Part shown: positions 1 through 6,351 of the stretch, piece after piece
Position numbering within the stretch: position 1 is the stretch's first letter
Layout: each line of letters starts with the position of its first letter
Assembly: GCA_036825435.1 (NCBI GenBank)
Contig: DAISYG010000076.1
Coordinates: 1-10,080, forward strand
Direction of reading: 5' to 3'
Source: UBA931 sp036825435
Lineage (GTDB): Bacteria > Pseudomonadota > Gammaproteobacteria > Burkholderiales > Casimicrobiaceae
DNA: 10,080 nucleotides
Notes under the pieces: generated by a model
What the model was told of the DNA's origin: nothing
What the model saw: only the letters and a program-made list of their open reading frames with translations
Databases searched by the model: none
Made by a program: the position numbers and the translations under genes

Positions 1-2
1 TT

Positions 3-98
3 ATGCCGCATGACTCAAACAAAACTGCCTCCGAGAAACCCGGGGCGGTTCACTCTCCTTTCCCAAGGCACTTTGGGGTATTGTCAGGCAATGTTTGA
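3..98 (+). CDS. Possible C-terminal tail of an upstream gene, or a 31-codon small ORF
   Basis: This frame is open from the window edge to a TGA at 96-98. An ATG at 3-5 would give a 31-residue peptide ending in PRHFGVLSGNV. Because no stop precedes that ATG inside the window, the stretch may equally be the last codons of a gene that begins further left. The TGA overlaps the TTG start of the next gene (TTG at 95-97), which is typical of translationally coupled neighbours and is the main reason to list it. The peptide is rich in Pro, Ser and His and contains no domain I recognise. A competing frame at 10-255 overlaps the next gene for most of its length and looks like a shadow. Confidence 0.35.
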   Translation: MPHDSNKTASEKPGAVHSPFPRHFGVLSGNV

Positions 99-628
99 GG
101 CTGGCGGTCATCATCATCGCGCCGATTGCCTGCTCCGTCATCTTGATCGCAGCAGGCGTATATTCCGAATATCCTTTTATAAATATCGTTGCGGTATTTC
201 TTTTCGTGCTTTGTTTTCTGCTCCCCTGTTACCTGATCTACAACAGAAAAAGTAAATTTCGCCTACTTCGCCTGATTGGGTATATTGCTCTTACTTTTAT
301 CATTGCAGCAGTACTTGTCCCATCGTTTTTCACCATAACACCTGGATTTACAGGTAGGCAATTCGCCAATGCCTGGTATTTTCATAAAACTCTTGAGCAG
401 GAGAGGGCGAAAGATTATTGGCGAAGAAATTTCATAGTGCAAGAGGGAAGCCATGAAATAATTTCAGATGATGAAGTTTTTTTCAAACACCCCGCCCCGC
501 CAGTTGTTCTGTATATCTCGCTGAAAGGCAATGAGGCCAAATGCATCGGCTACCCGGAGTCTGCCGAAAAAGCTTGCAATAAAAAGCTGCGCGAACACAT
601 TGAAAAAGCTTCTACCCGATCAGATTGA
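95..628 (+). CDS. Three-helix membrane protein with C-terminal periplasmic domain, unknown function
   Basis: The product is a 177-residue protein I do not recognise. Three hydrophobic stretches are visible at about residues 3-23, 27-49 and 57-81. The basic segment NRKSKFRLLR between helices 2 and 3 should face the cytoplasm, which puts the last ~95 residues in the periplasm. That tail is charged and carries two cysteines (about C150 and C161) that could form a disulfide. The only reasonable start is TTG at 95: there is no in-frame ATG or GTG ahead of helix 1, and a weak AGG lies 6 bases upstream. A TGA from another frame overlaps the start. The 3' end overlaps the convergent acetyltransferase gene by 9 bases. 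The gene is A+T-richer than the transporter genes beside it. Membrane location is fairly secure; the function is unknown. Confidence 0.7.
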   Translation: MRLAVIIIAPIACSVILIAAGVYSEYPFINIVAVFLFVLCFLLPCYLIYNRKSKFRLLRLIGYIALTFIIAAVLVPSFFTITPGFTGRQFANAWYFHKTLEQERAKDYWRRNFIVQEGSHEIISDDEVFFKHPAPPVVLYISLKGNEAKCIGYPESAEKACNKKLREHIEKASTRSD

Positions 629-1192
629 AAAAGCAATCAGATGGTATTGCTTTCCTGCACACATGAAAACGGAAACATCGTGCATGCCCAACCCCTGAAC
701 ATGTGCAACCAGTGAATGCGGGTTATCCACGGCAATGAATGCAATGCCCGTATCGTGCTGCCCGTGCAAATATTTTTTTGTCTCCGAGAACAACTGCCGC
801 AAGATACCGCGCCCACGAAAAGTTTTATCAATGCAGACAGGGCCGTAGCTACAAATTCTTTCTCCAAACAGCAGGGGTTGTTTTATTTTTTGGAGCGTCG
901 TTTCTTTCAGCATGGCAGCGACCACCGGTGGACACGGCTGCATATCCGTTGAATTCAGACAGACAAAACCCACCAGTTGGTTATCGACACAGGCTACCAG
1001 AATCCCGATATTCTGGTTGATCGCTGCGAGATGATCACGATTCATCGCCGAAATAATGTATCCCTGCTGGTGGTACTCTTCTTTCGTCAGGTTTTGCGGT
1101 GTATTGGCTTTTTGCAGATCGAGGATCGCGTCAAAGTCTTCTGGCACAGCTTTGCGCACCATGCATTCAGGTGTCGCGATTTTTGATTGCAT
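620..1192 (-). CDS. GNAT-family N-acetyltransferase
   Basis: This is a predicted acyl-CoA-dependent acetyltransferase of the GCN5-related fold, about 190 residues, cytoplasmic. The N-terminus (VRKAVPEDFDAILDLQKAN) matches the first beta strand and helix of the fold. The acetyl-CoA pyrophosphate loop is clear in YGPVCIDKTFRGRGILRQLF (RGRG at about residues 126-129). A late LGMHDVSVFM stretch fits the final GNAT strands. The substrate cannot be read from the sequence. Start choice is uncertain: ATG at 1192 is used here, a TTG at 1228 would add 12 residues, and ATG at 1162 would still leave the domain intact. None has a strong ribosome-binding site. The gene lies 43 bases downstream of the ABC ATPase on the same strand and is probably the last gene of that operon. 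Its 3' end overlaps the convergent membrane-protein gene. Confidence 0.85.
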   Translation of the reverse strand: MQSKIATPECMVRKAVPEDFDAILDLQKANTPQNLTKEEYHQQGYIISAMNRDHLAAINQNIGILVACVDNQLVGFVCLNSTDMQPCPPVVAAMLKETTLQKIKQPLLFGERICSYGPVCIDKTFRGRGILRQLFSETKKYLHGQHDTGIAFIAVDNPHSLVAHVQGLGMHDVSVFMCAGKQYHLIAFSI

Positions 1193-1235
1193 GAATTTTT
1201 TCAATGTATTCGCGCAGCAGTTGATCAAAAAATTT

Positions 1236-2012
1236 TTACAACATGTTTTTCAAAAAGGCCCGCGTCCGTTCGTGTTGCGGCTGTGCAAAAAACTGTCTGG
1301 CCTCGTTCGCTTCGACAATCTCGCCCTGATCCATGAAACACACGCGGTGTGCGGCTTCGCGCGCGAATGCCATTTCATGCGTCACCACCAACATGGTCAT
1401 GCGCTCCTCAGCAAGCGCGCGCATCGTGCGCAATACTTCCCCGGTAAGTTCGGGATCAAGCGCCGATGTCGGTTCGTCGAACAGCATGATGTCCGGCTCC
1501 ATCGCCAGTGCGCGTGCGATTGCCACCCGTTGTTTTTGTCCGCCGGATAGTTGCGATGGATAATTATCGCGCTTGGCGAGCAGCCCGACTTTTTCCAATA
1601 ATTCTTCGGCGCGCGGCACGATCGCCTGCCGCTTCATACCTTTGACGATCATCGGCGCTTCGATAACATTTTGAATCACGGTCATGTGCGGAAACAGATT
1701 GAAGTGTTGAAATACCATGCCCATCTTGCGACAGATGCGCCGCACCTCCGCATCGGCAACATAGCGTGCCTTGCCACTTTCATCGGTATCAACCAGTGTT
1801 TCGCCTTCGATCTGAATGTGCCCACGATCTACTGTTTCCAGATGATTCAGGCAGCGCAGAAACGTGCTTTTTCCGGAACCAGATGGTCCAATAATTGCAA
1901 GCACCTCACCTTTTTTCACCGACAGCGAAACGCCCTTGAGCACTTCCAGCCGATCAAAGCTCTTGTAAACATCGCGCGCGTCGATCATCAGCTCAGTCGT
2001 CGTAGACGGCAT
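1236..2012 (-). CDS. Polar amino-acid ABC transporter ATP-binding protein (GlnQ/HisP type)
   Basis: This is the ATPase subunit that powers amino-acid import at the inner membrane; 258 residues, the usual length. All nucleotide-binding motifs are intact: Walker A GPSGSGKS (42-49), Q-loop VFQHFNLFP with Q102, signature LSGGQ (155-159), Walker B IMLFDEP with catalytic E180, D-loop SALDPE, and switch histidine in THEM (H212). The FQHFNLFPHMTV stretch and the C-terminal FFAQPQHERTRAFL stretch are typical of the GlnQ/HisP/ArtP subfamily. The ATG at 2012 is chosen because GGAG precedes it by 7 bases; it overlaps the permease 3' end by 20 bases, which suggests translational coupling. A frame extension to 2039 exists but lacks this support, and an ATG at 1988 is an alternative. 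The substrate is not determinable beyond polar amino acids. Confidence 0.95.
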   Translation of the reverse strand: MPSTTTELMIDARDVYKSFDRLEVLKGVSLSVKKGEVLAIIGPSGSGKSTFLRCLNHLETVDRGHIQIEGETLVDTDESGKARYVADAEVRRICRKMGMVFQHFNLFPHMTVIQNVIEAPMIVKGMKRQAIVPRAEELLEKVGLLAKRDNYPSQLSGGQKQRVAIARALAMEPDIMLFDEPTSALDPELTGEVLRTMRALAEERMTMLVVTHEMAFAREAAHRVCFMDQGEIVEANEARQFFAQPQHERTRAFLKNML

Positions 2013-2646
2013 ACTTTTTCTCCAGACGCTGAAAACCAAAAGTCAATAATAAGGTTATGACGAGATAAAATACTGCCGCCGCCAAAAACGGTATTACTGT
2101 GAAGTCACGATTGGCGATAACGCGTGCAGTCAGCATCAGATCATAAATTGTCAGCACATAGAGTAGCGACGTATCTTTCACCAAGGTGATGGTTTCGTTG
2201 CTCATTGGGGGAAGAATGCGTTTGATCATCTGTGGCAGAATGACTCGGCGCATGGTTTGTATGTAAGACAAACCCAGCACTTTCGCGCCTTCATATTGCC
2301 CTTTACTGATGGATTGAATTCCCGCACGAAATATTTCGGCAAAGTACGCGGCATAGTTCAATGCAAAAGCAACGACTGCTGCTTGAAAACCCGGCAACTC
2401 TACCCCAATAATGGGAACGTACGGCAAACCAAAATAAAAGAAAAACAATTGCAGCATCAGCGGCGTGCCGCGCATCAACCAAATATAACCATTGACGGCG
2501 ACGCTGACTGGCCGAAACTGTGATATGCGCAATAATGCAACCACCAGTCCCAATGGCAGCGACAGTGCCAAGGTTATAAAAAAAAGTTTTAGTGTTATTA
2601 CTGCACCCTGACCAAGCGGCCCAAGTATGCTTAGGAGGTAATCCAT
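1993..2646 (-). CDS. Polar amino-acid ABC transporter permease (HisM/GlnP type)
   Basis: This is the inner-membrane channel subunit of the importer; 217 residues, normal for the family. Hydrophobic helices are visible at about 15-40, 54-76, 86-105, 155-175 and 185-205. The RGTPLMLQLFFFYFGLP stretch (59-75) is diagnostic of His/Glu/Gln-type permeases. The cytoplasmic EAA loop that docks on the ATPase is present at about 119-139 (EGAKVLGLSYIQTMRRVILP). The gene begins at ATG 2646 and overlaps the ATPase start. Only one permease gene is present, so the channel is probably a homodimer, unlike HisQ-HisM or GltJ-GltK. The ribosome-binding site is weak, which together with the upstream hairpin would favour lower expression than the binding protein. 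Confidence 0.94.
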   Translation of the reverse strand: MDYLLSILGPLGQGAVITLKLFFITLALSLPLGLVVALLRISQFRPVSVAVNGYIWLMRGTPLMLQLFFFYFGLPYVPIIGVELPGFQAAVVAFALNYAAYFAEIFRAGIQSISKGQYEGAKVLGLSYIQTMRRVILPQMIKRILPPMSNETITLVKDTSLLYVLTIYDLMLTARVIANRDFTVIPFLAAAVFYLVITLLLTFGFQRLEKKYAVYDD

Positions 2647-2672
2647 GGATTATTCTGAAAGTCTTTACGCTC

Positions 2673-2701
2673 AAGGCAACCCGGTATTCCCGGGCTGCCT
2701 T
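2673..2701 (-). promoter_or_regulatory. Intercistronic hairpin between binding-protein and permease genes
   Basis: A strong inverted repeat fills most of the gap between the two genes. AAGGCA (2673-2678) plus CCCGG (2680-2684) pair with CCGGG (2690-2694) plus TGCCTT (2696-2701). This gives 11 base pairs with one A/C mismatch around a 5-base loop. In the direction of the operon the hairpin is not followed by a T-run, so it does not look like a full terminator. Hairpins at this position in periplasmic-permease operons (for example malE-malF and hisJ-hisQ) are known to protect the upstream message and raise binding-protein yield. That role is inferred here. On the plus strand it is followed by a TTTTT run after a short gap. 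Confidence 0.6.
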
Positions 2702-2709
2702 TCGTGTTT

Positions 2710-3570
2710 TTACTTGATAATATCTTTTCCAAACCACTCAGATGCAATTCTGGCGGCCGTCCCGTCTGATTTCATCGTATCAAGCGCCTGATTAAGTTGA
2801 TTCAACAGTTCAACATCATCCTTGCGCAGCCCAACGCCGTACTCTTCCGTACCGAAATTTTCTTCCAATACTTCATATTCCCCGGATCTTTTCGCAACAT
2901 AATAACGACCGACCACTTCATCAAGTACTACGGCCTCGGTGCGTCCGATCTTGAGATCCATCAACGCAGTAACGTTGTCTGCATATTTTTTCAGTTCCTT
3001 GAACGAAGCAAACACTTCGGCATCTCTTTCGATAGCACCAATAGCGCTGCTTCCTTCCTGAACGCCGATCACTTTCCCCGCCATATCCGCTTTGGTTTTA
3101 ACGGAAGAACCAACCAAGACGACAATGATTTGATGGTTTTCCATATAGGGCGACGTAAAGTTAATATTCCTTTTGCGCTCCTCGGTGATGGTCAATCCGT
3201 TCCACAGCAGGTCAATACGCTTGCTGTTCAGTTCAGCCTCTTTGGCACCCCAGTCGATTGGCTTGAATTCTGCTTCCCTGCCCATGCGCTTTGTTGCTTC
3301 GCGCGCCATATCAATGTCGAACCCAACAAGCTGGTTCTGCTCATCACGAAACCCCATCGGGGGGAAATTATCGTCCAACCCGACGACTATTTTTCCTGCT
3401 ACGGCAGGTGCGGGGGCAGGTTCAGACGCTGGTGCATCCGAAGAAGGCGCTGGTGCCGTTGACGCCGGCGTTGATGATGTCGCCGTACTTGAAGGTGCGC
3501 TGCTTTCGCCGCATGCGCTCAATACAAACGCTGCCATAAACAATATGGCTAAATTTTTGATTGCTTTCAT
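2710..3570 (-). CDS. Polar amino-acid ABC transporter substrate-binding lipoprotein
   Basis: This 286-residue SBP_bac_3-type protein captures the ligand in the periplasm and delivers it to the permease. Residues 1-20 form a lipoprotein signal ending in the lipobox LSAC, with C20 as the lipidated residue. A low-complexity Ser/Pro/Ala/Thr linker (about 21-58) tethers the binding domain to the membrane. The domain starts at GKIVVGLDDNFPPMGF (59-74). The family's ligand-carboxylate arginine is in TITEERKRNINFTSPY (R132), and D217 in AVVLDEVV is a candidate for contacting the ligand amino group. ATG 3570 is well supported by AAGGA 8-9 bases upstream. As first gene of the importer operon it is followed by a hairpin. 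The ligand class (polar amino acid) is firm, but the exact ligand is unknown. Confidence 0.93.
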   Translation of the reverse strand: MKAIKNLAILFMAAFVLSACGESSAPSSTATSSTPASTAPAPSSDAPASEPAPAPAVAGKIVVGLDDNFPPMGFRDEQNQLVGFDIDMAREATKRMGREAEFKPIDWGAKEAELNSKRIDLLWNGLTITEERKRNINFTSPYMENHQIIVVLVGSSVKTKADMAGKVIGVQEGSSAIGAIERDAEVFASFKELKKYADNVTALMDLKIGRTEAVVLDEVVGRYYVAKRSGEYEVLEENFGTEEYGVGLRKDDVELLNQLNQALDTMKSDGTAARIASEWFGKDIIK

Positions 3571-3592
3571 GGTGTCTATCCTTTTACAAAGA

Positions 3593-3605
3593 GAAAACGG
3601 TTTTC
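3593..3605. promoter_or_regulatory. Short palindrome in the leader of the importer operon
   Basis: GAAAAC, one base, then GTTTTC (13 bases) lies about 23 bases upstream of the binding-protein start codon. Its symmetry and position suit a regulator site, but a short A/T-rich palindrome can occur by chance and no regulator is identified. Confidence 0.25.
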
Positions 3606-3632
3606 GAACACTCCGGATGCGATGATAGCAGG

Positions 3633-3655
3633 AAGTACAACGCGTCGCCGTACTT
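3633..3655. promoter_or_regulatory. Dyad AAGTAC-N11-GTACTT upstream of the importer operon
   Basis: Perfect 6-base arms at 3633-3638 and 3650-3655 are separated by 11 bases, in the 143-base gap between anmK and the binding-protein gene. Spacing of two half-sites over about two helical turns fits a dimeric repressor or activator of LysR or similar type. Just downstream in the operon direction a TATCAT sequence (3623-3628 on the minus strand) could serve as a -10 box, but no good -35 box stands at the right distance. It is a candidate operator only. Confidence 0.3.
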
Positions 3656-3682
3656 GTGATCTCGCTTTTTTTCGCGGGAGCT

Positions 3683-3718
3683 GCTGATTCATGTCACGAG
3701 CGCGAGCAATGAATCAGC
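3683..3718 (-). repeat. Inverted repeat spanning the anmK stop codon
   Basis: GCTGATTCAT (3683-3692) and ATGAATCAGC (3709-3718) are perfect 10-base complements around a 16-base loop. The anmK stop codon (3714-3716) lies inside one arm. In the anmK direction no T-run follows; an A-run follows instead. It is therefore not a standard intrinsic terminator. It may stabilise or partly attenuate the anmK message before the importer genes. Confidence 0.45.
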
Positions 3719-4820
3719 CGCCGGGATAAATCGCACCCAGAATACTCGCATGACACGCGCCGGTGACGCTTGTCAAATCAAGCGCCCGCCGCGCCAGCGC
3801 TTCGCGCGCCAGCCAAGCAAATGCCAATGCTTCGACATGTTCCGGCGCGACGCCAATCATCTGTGTGCTTTCAACAGAGCACGGCGCCAAGAGCTCCGCC
3901 AATCGCGTCATCAACGCTTGGTTGTGCGCACCACCGCCGCACACGTAAACGTGATTGGCATTAAACGGTTTCAGCGCCTGTGTAATGCTGGTTGCGGTCA
4001 GCATCAGCAGCGTCGCCTGTACATCCTGCGCATTTTGGTATGAAAATCGAGCTGACTGCTGTTGTAACCAATGACCATTGAAATGATCTCGCCCCGTACT
4101 CTTGGGCGGCTTCTGCGCAAAAAAAGGATCATCAAGCATCTGTTGCAGCAGTTCAGACATGACGTTTCCCGTTGCTGCCCACGCGCCATCGCGGTCGAAA
4201 GCACCATCGTGATGCTGCGCATACCAAGTGTCAAGCAACACGTTGCCAGGACCAGTGTCGAAACCAATAACTTTTCCTGCACTATCCAAAATCGTGACAT
4301 TCGCCATGCCGCCGATATTCAACACGGCGCTATCTGGCGCATCGCCCAACAGCGACTTGTGAAACATCGGCGTTAATGGCGCGCCCTGCCCACCTGCCGC
4401 CAAATCACGACTGCGAAAATCGGCAACAACATCAATGCCCAGCAGTTCGGCAACACGTGCAGGATTGTTGACCTGGCAAGTCCACGATTGTTGTGGACAG
4501 TGCCGAACCGTCTGCCCGTGAATGCCCGCTGCCTTGATCGCGGAAACTTTGATTCCCGCAATGTCCGCCGCTGTGCATACCGTTTGCGCATATAACTCCG
4601 CCAATGCCCATGCTGCACGAGACGCGCGTGCGATTTCATCGTTGCCTGAGTTTTGCAACGCAAAAAGCTCGGCTTTCAAATCGTTGGGGAAAGGAAGAAA
4701 GGTGCTGCCGATAATTTCGAACGGTCGAATCGCATCGCTTTCGGGAAAACGCGCTACAACCGCATCAATACCATCCAGACTGGTGCCTGACATGACGCCG
4801 GCGAAGACGGCATCACTCAT
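3714..4820 (-). CDS. anmK: Anhydro-N-acetylmuramic acid kinase AnmK
   Basis: This enzyme opens the 1,6-anhydro ring of anhydro-MurNAc and phosphorylates it with ATP to MurNAc-6-phosphate. That is the cytoplasmic entry of peptidoglycan sugars into recycling. The protein is 368 residues, the normal length. Signature motifs are in order: nucleotide loop GVMSGTSLDGIDAVV (8-22), HGQTVRH (101-107), DFRSRDLAAGGQGAPLTP (134-151), NIGGMANVT (168-176), FDTGPGNVLLD (187-197) and YVCGGGAHN near residue 290. D188 in FDTGPGN corresponds to the aspartate proposed as catalytic base in the Pseudomonas enzyme. The protein ends in GAIYPGG, like other AnmK. ATG 4820 follows the peptidase stop by only 10 bases and has no clear ribosome-binding site, suggesting coupled translation from the upstream gene. 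Confidence 0.96.
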   Translation of the reverse strand: MSDAVFAGVMSGTSLDGIDAVVARFPESDAIRPFEIIGSTFLPFPNDLKAELFALQNSGNDEIARASRAAWALAELYAQTVCTAADIAGIKVSAIKAAGIHGQTVRHCPQQSWTCQVNNPARVAELLGIDVVADFRSRDLAAGGQGAPLTPMFHKSLLGDAPDSAVLNIGGMANVTILDSAGKVIGFDTGPGNVLLDTWYAQHHDGAFDRDGAWAATGNVMSELLQQMLDDPFFAQKPPKSTGRDHFNGHWLQQQSARFSYQNAQDVQATLLMLTATSITQALKPFNANHVYVCGGGAHNQALMTRLAELLAPCSVESTQMIGVAPEHVEALAFAWLAREALARRALDLTSVTGACHASILGAIYPGG

Positions 4821-4830
4821 AAGCGATTAA

Positions 4831-6171
4831 TCAATGAAAGTCGGCGCGGGCGACATGCGTGATTTCAGCCATATCCTGCGCCAGCCGCATACGCTCCTGC
4901 ATCGCAGCCACCTGCTGCAGGAAAGGCTCTTTGTACTTTGCTTCAATCGGCGGTGATGGCGGCAATACCGCTTTGAGCGCATCCTGTGGCTTGTTGTTGA
5001 CGCGGAATTCATAATGCAAATGCGGTCCGGTCGCATAACCGGTGCTGCCCACATACGCGATCACGTCACCCTGCTGAACGCGCTGTCCTTTTTTCTTGCC
5101 CGAAGCAAAGCGCGACAAATGCCCGTAATACGTCGTGATTTTCCCGGCATGGCGCAGAATCACCAAGTTGCCGTAGCCGCCTTTTTTGCCGATGAATTCA
5201 ATCGTGCCATCGCTGGCAGCGCGTACGGGTGTGCCGGTTGGCGCCGCAAAATCGGTACCAGTATGCGCGCGTTTGGTTTTGAAAATCGGGTGTAAACGCC
5301 CCGGATTGAAGTTTGATGAGATACGAGAAAATTCAAGCGGCGCACGCAAAAATGCTTTCTTGCTGCTCTCGCCTTTGGCGTTGTAGTAAGCGCCTGTGTG
5401 CTCGTTGTTTTCGCCCTGCCACAAGTACGCCGAATATTCTCTGTCTTGATTGATGAATTCCACTGCGAGAATTTTCCCGCTGTTGACCAGATCGCCATCG
5501 ATGTAAGTCGTTTCATAGACAACCGAGAACGAGTCACCTTGGCGCAGATCGTGATAAAAATCGATTTCACCGCCGAGAACATTCGCCATCGCAATGGTGA
5601 CCGCATCGGGAATGCCTGCGCGATCTGCTGCGCCGAACAATGAAGAACGAATCGTGCCAAAACGTTGCTCACGACGCACTTCTTGCTCCGGCGCAACGAT
5701 GTTCGCTTGCAACACGCCTTCTTCACGAGAAATCACCAGCATTTCATCTGCCGACATCAGGAAACGCAGTTCGCGCAGCTTGCCTTCATCGTTTAACGCC
5801 AAGCGCAACACACGTCCCGGTCGCAACTTGTACAAAGGTCGCGCCGCAGGATCGGAAACGATAAACTTGTGAACTTCGGGGTCGTTCATTCCAGCACGCG
5901 ATAAAACGTTGCTGATGACATCACCGCGCTGAATGCGCTCTTCCAGCCAATAAGGTGCATCATCACCCACATCAACCACCGACTCATTCAGCAAGATCGG
6001 CGTCGCCGGAAGCTCCAGTGCTTCAATCAACGTTGTCGTGGGAACGTTTTCTGATGTTTCGCTGCCAGGAACAAACGCAAATGCAGCAACGCAGGAGAGA
6101 CCAAAAAAGAAGACAATGAGTGACGGCCCATGAGAAATAAAGCGCCGTAGAAGAGAAAGAAGAAATGGCAT
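4831..6171 (-). CDS. M23-family murein DD-endopeptidase (MepM/YebA-like), membrane-anchored
   Basis: This is a zinc metallopeptidase predicted to cut peptide cross-links in periplasmic peptidoglycan. From ATG 6171 it has 446 residues. A single N-terminal hydrophobic helix at about 17-33 (SLIVFFFGLSCVAAFAFV) acts as membrane anchor or uncleaved signal. An OapA/LysM-like module follows (about 75-120, with RIQRGDVISNVLSRAGM), then a linking domain, then the M23 barrel at about 285-405. Zinc ligands and catalytic histidines are all present: HTGTD (H303, D307), YYGHLS (H351) and GPHLHYE (H384, H386). A Gln/Met-rich helical tail closes the protein. ATG 6171 is chosen for its AAGGA site; ATG 6198 and GTG 6225 lie in frame upstream and after the promoter, so they remain possible. 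It is co-transcribed with anmK and divergent from tyrS. Confidence 0.92.
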   Translation of the reverse strand: MPFLLSLLRRFISHGPSLIVFFFGLSCVAAFAFVPGSETSENVPTTTLIEALELPATPILLNESVVDVGDDAPYWLEERIQRGDVISNVLSRAGMNDPEVHKFIVSDPAARPLYKLRPGRVLRLALNDEGKLRELRFLMSADEMLVISREEGVLQANIVAPEQEVRREQRFGTIRSSLFGAADRAGIPDAVTIAMANVLGGEIDFYHDLRQGDSFSVVYETTYIDGDLVNSGKILAVEFINQDREYSAYLWQGENNEHTGAYYNAKGESSKKAFLRAPLEFSRISSNFNPGRLHPIFKTKRAHTGTDFAAPTGTPVRAASDGTIEFIGKKGGYGNLVILRHAGKITTYYGHLSRFASGKKKGQRVQQGDVIAYVGSTGYATGPHLHYEFRVNNKPQDALKAVLPPSPPIEAKYKEPFLQQVAAMQERMRLAQDMAEITHVARADFH

Positions 6172-6231
6172 GGTTTCCTTTCCAGCCAGCTCTTCCATTA
6201 CAATACCCAGATTCTGTTTTTGCACATTGCC

Positions 6232-6243
6232 CCCGATTTCGGG
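6232..6243. promoter_or_regulatory. Palindrome at the predicted transcript start of the peptidase gene
   Basis: CCCGA-TT-TCGGG is a 12-base inverted repeat placed just downstream of the peptidase -10 box, at about +1 to +8 of its transcript. It could be a repressor site blocking promoter clearance, or a 5'-terminal hairpin that protects the mRNA. Neither role is shown by the sequence. Confidence 0.35.
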
Positions 6244-6245
6244 AC

Positions 6246-6274
6246 ATTCTAGGCAAAAACAGGCGCAAGATCAA
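6246..6274 (-). promoter_or_regulatory. Sigma70-type promoter for the M23 peptidase-anmK operon
   Basis: On the minus strand a -35 box TTGATC (6269-6274) is followed by exactly 17 bases and a -10 box TAGAAT (6246-6251). Four of six and five of six consensus positions match TTGACA and TATAAT respectively, with optimal spacing. Transcription would start near 6239, giving a leader of about 68 bases before ATG 6171. The region also has to hold the tyrS promoter on the other strand. TATACC at 6311-6316 is a possible tyrS -10 box, but its -35 partner is poor. Confidence 0.6.
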
Positions 6275-6351
6275 TACTTTATTATCCTTTTTTCAACAAA
6301 ACTCTGGATTTATACCTGAATGCGACGGAATAAAATCGGGTGAACACAACC

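Noticed and set aside
10..255. 81-codon plus-strand frame at the left edge
   Set aside because: Its second half overlaps the hydrophobic start of the membrane-protein gene in another frame and encodes an Arg/His/Cys-rich sequence typical of a shadow frame.
1056..1550. 164-codon plus-strand frame opposite the GNAT and ATPase genes
   Set aside because: It runs antisense to two genes with intact motifs, and its Cys/His/Arg-rich composition indicates a shadow.
2797..3462. 221-codon plus-strand frame opposite the binding-protein gene
   Set aside because: It is long, but it is the antisense of a clear SBP domain and shows no motif, signal or ribosome-binding site.
5160..5726. 188-codon minus-strand frame inside the M23 peptidase gene
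   Set aside because: It lies fully inside the peptidase gene in another frame and its Ser/Arg/Lys-rich sequence has no recognisable domain.
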